Shown piece after piece: positions 35,249 to 48,600 of a stretch of 64,000 nt of DNA. The stretch comes from Paragordius varius (Eukaryota > Nematomorpha), in NCBI GenBank assembly GCA_964247055.1, contig OZ176056.1:8122001-8186000 (forward strand), read 5' to 3'. A program made the translations under genes and the position numbers. The notes under the pieces were generated by a model. The model did no database searches, had not been told where the DNA came from, and saw nothing but the letters and a program-made list of their open reading frames with translations. Numbering within the stretch: the first letter of the stretch is position 1; the number at the start of each line of letters is the position of its first letter.

Positions 35249-36884
35249 TAATGCTGAACAATTCTATTACCTCAAAGTTTTAATTTAATTTTGTTATAAA
35301 TTTTGGTGAATTTTCGTAAAATAAAAATAATATGTATTGAACAACTGTTATTACAAAACATAACCAATCCGTTATTTACCATTACAAAATATTAAAAGTA
35401 TTGAAAATATTTTAATCGGAATTCTGAAGATTAAATTATATAAAAGTTTATACTATTTTTAAGGGTTTTAAAACCGTTTCTCATGGCCTAGGATAGTACG
35501 AAATGCGCTTTAACAAAATTTTCCTAAAAATTAGAAAAAATGTATGCATTTAAAATAATATTTTTAACATATATTTTAATTTTTATCGTGAAATACCGGC
35601 ATTTTTGCCTTTATTTTAACAAAACTAACCCATTTCAAAAAGAATAAAAATTGGGACTTTAAAATTTAATTTTTTGTTTTTATTAGCTTGTGATATATTT
35701 TTGTGATAGATTTTCCAATAAAGCCTTAGATTTTACCAAACTTTAATTATGCAAAAATTCATTTTCTGATATGGAGAACTTTCCACAAAAGTGTTAACCA
35801 ATTTAAATACTCGTAAAGGCTAGATCCAAAAGCAAAATTATAATCCTCATTAATTTTTATATCTGAATATATATTTCATTTGGTTTTAATAACACGACGC
35901 AGTGGAATTTGACTAATTTAATAACGATTAATAAAATTGACGAAAATTTTGAGATGAGGATAATCACTTATGAGCAAAATCTAAAGCTTAAGCACCATGA
36001 TAGTTTTGATACTTTTGCTGTAATTATTTTTTATAATCCCAATTCAATCGCAGTTTATGTATATTATGGTTATTGTTTGGAGTGAAGTTTTCCAAATTAA
36101 ATCCCCCTTGAAATGGCTTTCTCGACAATCGGAATCGAATTTTAGGAATACACTCATTCAAATTTATTTATTTAGAACTATGAATAGAGAATGATATAGT
36201 CTTTTTTTTATTTAACCCTTTAATTTATTCATATCAGTCTGAAAATAGGGTTTTTTATCCTACAATAGTTTTGTAAAAGATTCAACCTAACTAATATGCG
36301 CATATATATGTGTATTGTACCAATTTTTATTGTTTTCTCTTACTAGCTTTCGGGATAAAAAAATTGGAGATTGCACTAAAGACAAACTCAAAATGTTAAT
36401 CCAAGCTGTCTATTTTTTTTATTAATTTTCGTTAAAAATTTTTTATCTGACTCAAACTTTGAAAATTAATAGATATTAGAAAAATAATGTAAAAGCGTCC
36501 AATATATAGCGGAAACTTTTTCAAATTAAAATAATAATATATGAAATATAGTGAGTTAAATGGGGGTTTTAAGTCGTATTATGAAAGCATTGATTCCAAA
36601 AATACCGATTTATTATTTTAAACCCTTAATACTCCATGATATAATGGTTGTATGTCATTTTCAGATAAAAGCAACATTTTTTCATTAAAACATTACATTT
36701 TTTCAATCAAACACAATAAGTTACCATTTCTTGTTGCCTTTGACTGAAAAATGGTAATTTTTATTTTATAACTTTGATCAGGTTGCTTTTTCACAAATTT
36801 TTTCGCCCAATGATCGGAGGATTTTAAGTTTTGCGTCTAAATTTTCGGCGTTGACGATTAAAGCATATCAGAAATTTTTATCCA
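35249..36884. other. Intergenic stretch with weak coding segments
   Basis: Mostly AT-rich. Two plus-strand segments look more protein-like than background: about 35878-36084, including TTQWNLTNLITINKIDENFE and SFDTFA, and 36356-36420 after TTACTAG, reading FRDKKIGDCTKDKLKMLIQA. They could be exons of an unrecognised gene ending near 37127. No family was recognised. Confidence 0.3.
36651..36756. mobile_element. TACC-B element, about 106 bp
   Basis: AAGCAACATTTTTTCATT and ATTACATTTTTTCAATC units at the left, GTTGCCTTTGACTGAAAAATGGTA at the right. It is a minimal member of the TACC-B family. Confidence 0.6.
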
Positions 36885-37127
36885 GTGTATAGACTCCTAG
36901 ACAAAAAATTAGAATTTATTAAATGTTTTGAAACTCACTCTTTCTCTGAAGATAGTAAAACATGTAATATGCAGCTAAAACAGGAGCTCATTTATTCCGT
37001 TTACCTTCATTTAAAACTCGGTTACATTAATCGATACAACAGGGTTTTTTATAATTTTGAAACCCGTAGGATGATCAAACGATATAGATCCATTTTAAGC
37101 TATCATTCCTCATGTTTAAAAGAATAA
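36885..37127 (+). CDS. Candidate exon of an unrecognised protein
   Basis: An open frame of up to 80 residues ending in TAA. A plausible acceptor (CAGTGTATAG) lies just upstream, so the true start is probably ACTCCTAGAC rather than the ATG. The residues (FETHSFSEDSKTCNMQ, LHLKLGYINRYN, RRMIKRYRSILSYHSSC) are less A/T-codon driven than background frames. I do not recognise a family. It may be the last exon of the gene hinted at from 35.9 kb, or chance. Confidence 0.25.
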   Translation: MYRLLDKKLEFIKCFETHSFSEDSKTCNMQLKQELIYSVYLHLKLGYINRYNRVFYNFETRRMIKRYRSILSYHSSCLKE

Positions 37128-37182
37128 TACTGAAAATGTTGACGATTCCATAATGATATATAGATTAAAAAAATCTCTAACA

Positions 37183-37356
37183 CAGGGATGTCCAACACGC
37201 TTTTTTCGGTATACAAGTACTCTAAAATGTTTAAAAAAATTGGATATTGATAAAAAATTTTCGATTTTGAAAATATATCATCTATTGGCTCTAAAGTCAT
37301 AAAAAAACCAAAAATTATCCATGCTTTTGCGAAAATATTTGTGTTGGACACCCCAG
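37183..37356. mobile_element. hAT MITE, CAGGG ends, 174 bp
   Basis: It starts CAGGGATGTCCAACACG and ends TGTGTTGGACACCCCAG. The terminal 15 bases are inverted repeats of the CAGGGGTGTCCAAC family. An 8-bp target duplication is not clear. Confidence 0.72.
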
Positions 37357-37573
37357 CTCTTAGAAGTTTGATTATATGACAACTGTTGGAACAATTTTTA
37401 ATATGAATACTTAAATTATTGATTTTATATTTATTATTTATTGACAATTTGGTTAACAAAGCCCATACAAAAAAAACACTTTTGACAACAACCATATCTA
37501 AATTATTTATTTCGGAAAACTTACCATAAAATCAAAGAAAACAATAAGCAAACATTTCAAGGATTAACCATTA

Positions 37574-37789
37574 TTATGCGTCTGGGTGAGGACGTAACCC
37601 GCTTTCAATAACTTTCTTGAAATGTAATTCCTCACACAATATTTTTGAGACCCCAGAATGGATTGAAGTTGTTTCAATGGATAAATTTTCTTGAGAATTC
37701 TGGGATAGGTGATAAGCCTTTGTAAGACCAAAAATACCAAACAGTAAAAACATCCATAAATAAAATTCTTTTGACATCATAATGAACAT
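37574..37789 (-). CDS. Candidate small secreted or single-pass protein, 69-72 aa
   Basis: The frame opens MFIMMSKEFYLWMFLL and continues FGIFGLTKA, a short basic start, a hydrophobic run of about 15 residues and a signal-peptidase-like A-x-A-free LTKA/Y boundary. The mature part contains SIETTSIHSGVSKILCEEL and ends ESGLRPHPDA before TAA. A single cysteine argues against a disulfide-rich toxin. Codon use is less A/T-extreme than in random frames nearby. No family was recognised. It could be an orphan gene, or an exon of a larger gene. Confidence 0.4.
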   Translation of the reverse strand: MFIMMSKEFYLWMFLLFGIFGLTKAYHLSQNSQENLSIETTSIHSGVSKILCEELHFKKVIESGLRPHPDA

Positions 37790-39659
37790 AAAATAATGTA
37801 AAAAAATTAATGAATTTAAACAAAATTACAAAACCACCTCTTTTATACTCTGTGGACATGGTGCAAATTTTGAATAAATTAACTTTTAAGAAAAGGGTTG
37901 ATTCAAAATAATTTATGATGACAATTATTCCATAATAAAATAAAAGTGTCAACTACACTAGTAAAAAATGGTAGGCATCTCATCTTATTATTTTTATTTT
38001 TTTTGTCAAACTCGTAAATTTCATTCAGATTATACTATTTTTGTCATAATGAAATAACACAAATTTGTTATGTATTTAAGTAAATATGGGAACTGAGGTC
38101 TTTGCAAACAAGTTATTTTAGAATAACAAAAGGTTTCTCTAAGTTATTATATATTTATACTAATATACAGTATGGTAATAAGTATACATTGCTAGAAAGT
38201 TATTAATTATTGCCAAATAGCACATACAACAAAGGGCAGTATTATTGGCTTTATAACATTTTATTATTATATGTCAAATAATAATTCTCTCTGATGCATA
38301 TGCAAGTTGACAATTATTAATACCTTTCTAGCAATATATACTTACTAATTCTGTATAGAAGTGTTTTAAAATTATATTTATGGATATTTTCATATTCCTT
38401 GTGGAAAAAATATATGGCTCATTACATAGTTCACAGAATCCAGTGTCCAAGGTGCTTTAAGTTTTGAGGTTTAGGATTCATTCATTAAAGGTTTTCTCTT
38501 TTGCAATGAATGTTTCGATATCGAAAAGGCATAAAATTAGCGCACATTATATCCAGTTTTTTATGATAACCCATTTATTGTTTTAAAAACCCATTTTATG
38601 CAATAAGGGCCTAACCTTAGAGAGAAAAGACTTTATATATAGCCTATTACAAAAAAAATAAATAAATTCCTAATTCGCCTACTTTTTCGCAAGATTTAAA
38701 TCCAATATTTGTTGAAAATCCCATTTTTTAGGGAGGATTGGCTAGACTGAGGGGCACAAAAAATGGTTTAGTAATCCTCGGGACATCAATAAAAAATTTA
38801 TTATTAAATTCAAATCAGACTACATTTTTTTGTAACATTGTTCAAAGATAATAAAAGAGCATACTAGTCCGGGGCATATATAAAAAATTTTTAAAACCTT
38901 GAATGATTCTACACGCTTAAATTGTTTTTTAAACACCATGTTCTACTCTTTTATATGGATTATTTCCAATTTTAGTGATTTACCTAAAATTTATGGGCTC
39001 AATAGGTTTCAGTATCACTTTGTTACCTTTTTGGCATATCAAAATTGTTTTATTTGGACAACTGAATTCGTAATTAATTATATAAAAGATGTATTTTTAA
39101 AATAAATATAGTTATATTATTAATCTCAGCAATATATAAAAAATATAGCTATTATCAGTGCGATATGATCGCTTAAATTCAACTAAAAAAGTGAAAATGA
39201 CAAACTTATATAAAGTTCAATATATTTTTATAATAGACTAAAAACTAATAAATTGCCCTGGGGATTTATACGATATTAATATATACGCAAGTAATTAAAG
39301 AAACATTCGTTTATGTTACGCGCCACGATTGAAAATGAAAATTTAACCCTCAAGATTATTCAACATATCATATATTTTGTTTAACTGTAATTTACATTTT
39401 CTTCCTAACTAATTAAAATACGATCGAATCGTTCGCAAGCACTTCTTTGAACAAATCATTGAGTTTTTAAACTGTAACATTTTCTAAGGCAAAGACTCAC
39501 ATATAATAATATAATATATCTAATTGGAAAGAGTTATGTAATTTACCATAGTTTTATATATACATTATATTTTTTAAGAGCAGATCGTAATTGTTTAAAC
39601 TGTATCACAAAGTATATAGTTCAGTTGCATATGTAATTAAAATCAATCAAAGTCATTTA
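37790..39659. other. Intergenic, 3' flank of bestrophin 2
   Basis: It contains one M3 MITE at 38168. The frame at 38899-39105 (+) has background composition. Nothing else was recognised. Confidence 0.4.
38168..38353. mobile_element. M3 MITE, complete, 186 bp
   Basis: CAGTATGGTAATAAGTATAC, then ATTGCTAGAAAG, mirrored by CTTTCTAGCAATATATACTTAC and TTCTG, flanked by TA. It defines the M3 family. Confidence 0.82.
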
Positions 39660-42600
39660 TCAAGTTTGTCTTTGTTTTTCGTCAATATTTTTTTCCGAAG
39701 GGTAAGTTTCAACAGGCAAACTAGTTATTAATTCTGTTTGCTGTTCACCCGAATCATCAGGTGTTATTAGACTCTGTTTTGGGGTGGATGGTGTTATATG
39801 TATGTCAGGAAAGGTATTTTTTGTAGCGTCACTCTGCTCACCGCTAAAACCTTCGACTGCATGATGTTCTTGATCAAGACTTTGAGTATCTTTGCCTAGG
39901 GACCATATGGGTTTATTAGTCTTGGAACCGATTTCGGGAACCGAATCGGAATGAAAAACCGGCTGAATTGGTCCGAAGGTAGCCTTTTCTAAAAAAATAT
40001 ATTTATTTAAAAGATTTAAATTTTATTCGTTTAGGGATTAGGATATACCAACTTTCAGTCAAAAACAACACTTTTTAACCAAACGCAACATTTGGATAAA
40101 AATATGTTGCATTTGCTTGAAAAAATGTTGCGTTTGGTTGAAAAGGTGTTGCTTTTCACCGAAAAATGGTATATAATTTAATATTTGATAGATGCAAAAT
40201 GCCACATAAGCGAAAACATGTGCAAACACTAAAATGCAAAGCACTTGCTCATAACTTTTTAAAATATAGATGCAAACAGCTTATTATTTATTAAAATAAT
40301 TTTAATTTTTATGTATAAGATATAAAATTAAAATATTATCTTATAAATAAATATTTAATTATCCATTTTAGATGAGATTGATGATGATGGCTAAAAATAT
40401 TTTGCTTTAGAAACGCGCCAGTTTACATAGCAAACTATTATCTATGTTTAATAAAAAAATTTATTTGATTTTTACAAATTGCATATAAAATAATTGGTTT
40501 ATAATTCCAATAACTGGTCATAAACCTCTTTTGATTTACTCTATTAATAATTAAAGCAAATTTCAAAATTTAAACAGTGTTAACAAAAAAAGGGCTGCTT
40601 AACATTTCGCGTGATTTTAATCTGCTCAGCTTTCGCGAATCAACATTTTTTGAAAGAATACTAAATTTGTATTCATACACAAAAACATTTTTAAATGATT
40701 GTAATGAAATTATATATAAATTTTATGTATGTTTTTATTCGTGAAAACTAATTTGTCAAGCACCCTAATTTATAATGAAGGACATGAATACATGATTTGT
40801 TTTAGGTTGTCTTATATAGTAGATTTAAAAATATCCATCCCATTTTTAATAATAAAAAGGGTAATGTAAAAAAGATACCTGTGGATGATTCCTCCGGCTC
40901 CTCCTCAGTTAATTTATCTAAATCGTCGAGTGATGCAAATTGATGATGCATAAGTGAATGTTTACTACCCCGTTTTGGAGAGCGCTTTTCCGCGCCCATT
41001 GCAAGGGGACTGGGTACGGGACGACCACTTTTAGATATAATTCGACTTAAGCCGAAACCCGCAGCTGGTAAACGCGAGGAAGATAAATTTTTAGAGCTTC
41101 CAAACGCTAATCCCTGTCCAGTATTCGGGCCAATGAAAGAAATGTTTGGAGATGAGGGTGCATTGTAAAGACCAGTCCCACCCGATGGATTTAGTATGCT
41201 TGATATCTTTTTGCGCATTTGCGCTGTGGAGGAGATCTTTTTTACGCGGGCATCATCTGGACGTTCTTTCCGCCCTGTTCCAGGGGATGAAGCCAGCTCT
41301 GGAGTTTGAGCGCCTGATCCATGATCAAGTCTTTGGGTACTAGCCCGACGACTTCCAACAACACGCCTGCCCCCTAAAATTGCTGAGGTGCGTCGAATCC
41401 CTGCTGCAGTGTCTCCTTGACTACCCCTTGGTTGTAACATAGGTCTAGAGATTGAAAAAAAAAACCAAAACATTTGTATTATACCATTTTTCATGCAAAA
41501 ACATCATTTTTTCAAGCAAACGCACCATTTTTTCAAGCAAACGCAACATTTTTTCAAGCAAAGGCAACAATTTTTCAAGCAAATGCAACATTTTTTCAAG
41601 CAAAGACAACATTTTTTCAAGCAAACGCAACATTTTTTCAAGCAAACGCAACATTTTTTCAACCAAATACAACATTTTTTCATCCAAACGCAACATTTTT
41701 TCAACCAAAGACAACATTTTTTCAAGCAAAAACAACACTTTTTTTTAATATTACAATGAATTATTATTTATTGGTAATTATAAATTATTTATTAAATTTT
41801 AAGTAAATGTAATTTATTTTTAGCGTTGAATTATGATTTTTATCGTTTTATCATCAATATTTGATGGTAAAATTGATTTTCAAACATTTTGAATTTGCCC
41901 ATAAATTGCATTATTTATTTATATTAATTATATTTTTCTTTTACAATTTTGGTTTCGCCTAATCAAATTATTTAATTTGCACTTCAAGAGTGTCTTTAAA
42001 AGTTTAAAGTTGTCCTTCAATTCAAGTTAATCCTTTGACTTTTTTGTTTTGTTTTTAACTTTTATTAATTAAATCGAAATAATTTATCTATTTTATTGTT
42101 TTTAACCTATTTTCTATTATTTAACATAAATTTTAAATGATATCATCTTTTAATCTTTGAGAAACCGTATATTAATTTCTTAAAATAATTTTAGATATTT
42201 ATAACACGAAAAAAAATATATGAGTTTTCTGGGTTATTAAAAAATTTTCATTAAAAACATTAAAAGTTAATAATTTTGTTCAATTAAAAAAATATTTTGA
42301 AACAAAAAAGTGGTTTTTCAATAAAAAATTTTATTTTTAAATGGATAAATATATAATAAATAAAGAAAATTAGGTTAATAAATAATAATATATATTAAAA
42401 AATAAATGCAAAAATTAGGGTAAAACAAAATTTATATATTTTAAGGACCAACTTAAAGAGTTCAAGGACCAACTGGAAATGTTCAAATACCAACTTGAAG
42501 TGATCAAGGACACTGTTGAAGTGCAAATTAAATAATTTGATTAGGCGAAACCAAAATTGTAAAAGAAAAATATAATTAATATAAATAAATAATGCAATTT

Positions 42601-45600
42601 ATGGGCAAATTCAAAATGTTTGAAAATCAATTTTACCATCAAATATTGATGATAAAACGATAAAAACCATAATTCAACGCTAAAAATAAATTACATTTAC
42701 TTAAAATTTAATAAATAATTTATAATTAACAATAAATAGTAATTCTTTGTAATATTAAAAAAAGTGTTGTTTTTGCTTGAAAAAATGTTGTCTTTGGTTG
42801 AAAAAATGTTGCGTTTGGATGAAAAAATGTTGTATTTGGTTGAAAAAATGTTGCCTTTGCTTGAAAAAATGTTGCGTTTGCTTGAAAAAATGGTGCGTTT
42901 GCTTGAAAAAATGATGTTTTTGCATGAAAAATGGTATATGAATTTAAAACAATGATTATCATTCGCGTTAAAATAATATAATTTCTACTCAATTTCAGAT
43001 ATAGATTCCATCCCTCGGGCCTCTGAGGAGGGCCTTCTCATTTTCTTTTTGGACATAGGCAAATATCTAAAAAATAGAAGTTTGAGTTATATATATCCAA
43101 ATAAATTTATACTTTCAAACTAATTCTTTTTAAAGGAAAAGTAAAAAATTAACCTATTTATTGAATATGGAGATAAGAATTTGTTTATGCCAGATTCATA
43201 ATCTAAAATCGGGGCATCTTCAGGTATGGGCTCTAGGTTTTGTCCTATCGCCATATCTTCAGGGTCTAAACTGAAATGTAAGATAATTATTTTGCTAATA
43301 CCCAATTGACAAATTATTAAAGAATGTGCCATAAAATTTTTAGTAACACTTGTTTTTAACTAATTTAGCATTAAGTCTAATTTTCGAAAATACTAAATAT
43401 AACGTTTAAAACCTTGAAGCAATTTTACGGCATATAAACTCTAACTCACTAAACATTTACAATTTATCCAGGTGCGAGAATAAAATTTTTAGTTTATACT
43501 TTAATTTTTTTATGTTTGACAAAAATTATTTCTACCAATAATAATATCAATTTAAAATTCATTTAATTACTGAATTATAATTCCAATATTAAGAAAACTT
43601 ATCTTCGTACAAAAATATATCAATGATGAGACTAATTGGAAGTCATATTATTGATCCCTGGTAACAGTTGTAGTCAATACCCCTGACTTTTTTGACATAA
43701 AATATTTAAAAATTATAAGGAATGAAAAAAGCAATTTTGAATAATGCATATTTAAGGCTAACTTGAAGACAAAACAACTTAAATATATGCATGAGCTAAT
43801 TGCAAAAAAGTGCGAAATACATCTACGTTATGAAGTCAAATGCTGCGAAAAAGTCTAATATGGTGTTCTTTCAAAGTGATACCATATATTTATTAAATAA
43901 ACTAACATGTGTTAAATTTTTACGATCTATATTTTCAATTAACTACCCGAATTCGTAACTACGCGTAGGAGATTATATTAAATTTTGGGGAAAAATAAAA
44001 TAAATGAAAAAAATATGAATATATAATTGCATACGCCAGGTTTGCTGTGGAGCCCATCCAAGTGTTCTTCTTATATTCTTGCGACGCAGCCGTATAAGGT
44101 AAATCGGGTTGATTTTGATCCCAATATTTGTCTTTGGTTAAAGTCGGGACCATATTATGCATTCCGTCTACAGCTAGTAGGGAAACTTGCAAATTCCTAT
44201 CAATAATCCAATTGATATCAAAATCATCCTCATCTTCTCCAAATGGGTTGAGCAATTCTTCAGCAACCTAATATATACCAGTTCAAATTTACCCTCGAAC
44301 AATTCAAATTCGCCCTCGAACAATTCAAATTCACCCTAAAAATAAATTATGTGTTTTCGAACTAATATAATTCATTATTAATATAAAATATATGTTTATG
44401 GTATAGTTTATTATTTTTTCAGTATTATTTAGATATAAAATAGAAAAATTATTTTCAAAAATATATAATATAAATTTTTAATCTTAAAAAACATATATTT
44501 TATTTGAGGGTGAATTTGAATTATAAGGTTGTAAATGGTAAATTGTGAAATTTTATGTTTCATGATAAAAGTATTCAGTTGCCAGTTATTTTCTGCTTAG
44601 ATTGAAAAAATAGAAAATTAGATTTAGGGATATGTAGGGTTTTTACCAAATGATAGAAAATAATTACTTTGAACCATCCCATGTAAAAAAAGAATTGAAG
44701 AAATGTAAAGATAGGAAAGTATATATCCTCATGGTTAGGATAACGCTTTTGACCATCAAGCAATTGACGTCCCATTAAAGACGCAAAGAAAAATGTATAA
44801 TTTGCTAGGGTAACTACCTAGTATGTTGGATAAAATTAGAAAATTATTATATTTTCCGTAAAAATTGAAATTATATGAACGGATGAGTAAAAAGTAAAAG
44901 ACAAATATTTTTAACAACCACGCCTTTTCAAAACTTGATTTTTTTCTACTTAAAATAAAAAATGCAGTTTCAGAGCATATGATAAAGCAGTGATACTCAA
45001 ACCGCGGCCCGCGGGCCGCATGCGGCCCTAAGAGTGCTTTAAAATTGCCCTATGACCATATTGATACTAAAATTATTTTTTTTATTGATGAAATCTTAAA
45101 ATACACATTATCGGATTTTCGCTTATTTCAATATTAATTTATTTTATTTAGATTTAATTTGATAATTTTTATTTTTACCCAATTTGAAATGTAGAAAAAT
45201 TTCCCTACATTAAAATAATTTCAAAATTTTGGAACACGTGGTTTTTGTTTCTGCATTCTATTTTCTTTTCTATTTTGAAATTACTGCATTCCTTTTTTGT
45301 ATTTAAGCAATCCTTTCACCCAAACTTGCATATACTTATTCTTTCATTCTATCCTGCATAATTTTATATAACTCACATCATTAAATTTTAATCTGTTTTT
45401 TATTGCATAATCATTTTTTTGAAGATATTTACATAATATTTAAACATAAATTCAAAGGATGACATTTAATGCTGAAAAACGTAAATTATCCGATGAAAAT
45501 CGCTCCGTTTAAAAAGAGAATGGTAAGAAAATTTTTTTGTCGTTTTAAATAAAAATGTCACCTGGCTTATATGTAAGGACACATAATTAAAATACAATAT

Positions 45601-48600
45601 TGAAAGACATTTTACAATCCAGCATTCTCACAAACCAGAAAATCATGAGGAAAAAAACGAAAAATGTTAAAAGATTAAGGAATTACACCAGAAAGAAAAA
45701 TCTATTATGTCCATAGCTAGCAGGAAAAAGCTGTAACATTAGCTTCGTATGGAATTTGCTATATTTTAGGAAAAAATATGAAACCGTTTACTGATTGCCA
45801 ATTAATAAAAGAATGTCTAATAAATGGTTGCACTTTTTTATTTAATAAATACATGGTAAAGATCAAATCATGACTTAAACTTTCTGATTCTACATGTGCT
45901 CGACGCATTATCTAAATATATTTATTGGCTCTGAAAAACTGCAAATATTTTAGTATTGCTATTGATTCTAGCACTGATATTAGTCAGCTCCTCAGTGTGC
46001 GCTCTTATGAGATTTTGCAACGACAACATAATCAACGAGGAATATTTATTATTTTTACCAATATATAATACCACGAAAGAGAGTTATTTTCTCGAATAAT
46101 TAGCCTTTTTTCGATAATAATGGTATATCTATGAGAAAATTGGTTTCGATCTGCACAGATGGCTGTCCCTCTATGATTGGAAACAAAGGATTTATTCCTC
46201 TTTTGAAAAACAAATATAAAATATTTGATCATTTAACTGCTTTACTCATAAGCAAAACCTGGTTTCGAGTGTAAAAGATGAATGCTAAATTCAGTAATTT
46301 AAAACGGTTGTGGATATAGTGAACCACAGGGGCAGAGTGTACCGCCGTAAATTCAAAAACCTTCTGAAAGATATCCACAGTGAGTTTGATGATATTCTTT
46401 TGTATACCACTGTAAGATGGTTAAGCCTTAGCAAAGTATTAAATAGATTTTTTCTTTTAAAACATGATATTATTTATAAAGGATAACAGAAAATTTGACA
46501 AGGAAATTAATAGTGACAAATGGTGGGTTTTATAGCCCACCTTTGTGACATTACTTATAAACTTAGTATTTTAAATACAAGTCAAGGGAGCAAAATAATA
46601 ACCCAATATGCTAATTGAGATTAAATTAATCATAGACAATTATTTAATTTTATATGATGAGATGAAATTCAGAGTTCAGGAATAAAGAAATATTAAAAAT
46701 TGCTTAAAATATTGAAAATCCCTGGCATATGGATCTATCCAATATTAAGCAACATGAGCATTTCGGTTTTGATCAGGTGCTATCATTGAAAAATTCGTAG
46801 ATTTTAAAAATGATTCCAATATGGAGGCTATATTCAAGGAGAATCGTGAGTAGAAATATATGTAGAGTTTTTATGCCAAATAAATATGAAAATATAAAAA
46901 AATGTGTCAAGTTATCCTAACTGTTTTTCCCTACCCTTACACATTTGAGACGGCATATTCAAAGATGAAGTATGTCAAGAATACATACAGAAATCACTTA
47001 ACCGATGATTATATGGACGACGTATTAATATTGGCCTATCATGAGGAGAAACCAAATTTGCCAAAAATTATTGGTTAATATCAAAATAAATGTTGTTATT
47101 AAAATATTTTAATTTTTTAAACTAAATGGTGAAAAACGAGTTTTTAGCTGGATTACATCCGCAAAAAAAATCATTGTGCTGATTTAAAGTATAAATATGT
47201 GCAAATAGCTATGGGATATTTGCCATTATAAAGTTCATGGCCCTCGAAAAAAAAATATATTTAATTTGGCCAGTCAAATTTTTTTGGTGAGTACCACTGT
47301 GATAAAGTGTATGACTATTTAAATTTTTTTCTTCTCAATCCAAAATGGTAAATTATTTTTAACGTTTCAAAGTTTAAAAAGAATGGGGTTGTCTTTAATA
47401 AAAATATTTTTCTAGTTTTGTCATTGGTATGTATAATATAATTTTTATTATATAAATTTACGGTTAGATATTGCCAATTACCTGAGTATATACTAAAGGT
47501 ATTGAGATCCAATCATAGGCATACAGACTCCCACAAGAGTCCCTAAACCGGGCCAAAATCTATATGGTACAATAATGATGAATATAAACTATTTCAACGT
47601 TTTTATTATACTAAAAATGATATAATATATATAAGCAAATATAGTAACTATGATGTTAAACACTAAATAAGGTACGATAACTGTATTCATCGACTATGCG
47701 ACGTTCCTTATAAGCTTTTAGGAGTAGATTTGAGCACCAAAGGCATGGGACCCACCATTTTGAGTGTGGACTCGGTAGTTCATCCCATAATTTAAGTTCT
47801 TCCTCGGTGATGAAACCTTAAACATATTTTTATCAAAAGGATAATATGTAAAATATTTTTGAATTTTATCTTTTGGATAAATCGCTGATAAAACTTATTG
47901 TCGAATCCTGTGGTTTTGTGTCCCTAATGCTCATTATATTATCGATAGTAATAAATTTTTAAATGATATTACTTAATCAATTTTATTTTTTTATTTATTT
48001 CATGAAAGAGTTATTATATTTAGGAAAAAAATAATTTTACCAGCATCAACTAAATGTTCCATGGTTGGGAATCGTTTTTTAACGGGTTTACTGATTGCCC
48101 GATAAACTAAAACAGCGCTAAGGTTGAGATATCGAATTATTGTTCGTCTTATCATTCGACCATGCTCATCATTACCTATAATCATTGCACTAACGGCTAA
48201 TCCCGCTCTATAGTAGTCATTTTTTTATATATATACATTTTAAAAATTTTTTAGATTAAATTTATTTAAAATTATCATCTATCATATATACACTTTAGCC
48301 AACAATTATAGATAATTGGTCAGAAACGCAAAAAGTTGCAGCAATAATACCGCTAAAATGTATAACGCAAAAGCAATTAAATATAAATTAAATTATGCCG
48401 TTATTTAAATAAACGTGCCAACTAAATGTACGCAAATGAAGTTTAAAATAAAGTTTATCAACATAAATTTGAAATGAATATTAATTATTATAAAGGGCAA
48501 TTACGTATCAGGCCATGGGACACATTGAAATTGTTCCCACCATCGGGTTACAACGGTTGAAACGAAAAATCCCAAAACAAAAGACAGGGGTATGAGGTTA

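Larger units (their letters stand above)
44853..47452. mobile_element. M1 MITE split by a hAT insertion
   Basis: The left arm (GTAAAAATTGAAATTATATG) is at 44853-44979 and the right arm (GGGGTTGTCTTTAATAAA, ending AATTTTTATTATA) at 47308-47452. The hAT element occupies 44988-47299. Confidence 0.72.

Noticed and set aside
37574-37789. Interpreting the small secreted candidate as a cysteine-rich venom peptide
   Set aside because: It has only one cysteine after the leader, so no disulfide scaffold is possible.
38899-39105. 68-aa open frame between the M3 MITE and bestrophin 2
   Set aside because: Its composition matches AT-rich background, with no splice context or homologue recognised.
41500-41745. 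CRISPR-like regular repeats
   Set aside because: The units abut without unique spacers and form inverted arrays in a eukaryotic transposon.
41452-41806. Several long open frames with repetitive proteins (for example KKNIFSSKR or FFQANATFF repeats)
   Set aside because: They are translations of the 21-bp tandem array; because 21 is a multiple of three, every frame stays open. All six frames are open there, so none is evidence of a gene.
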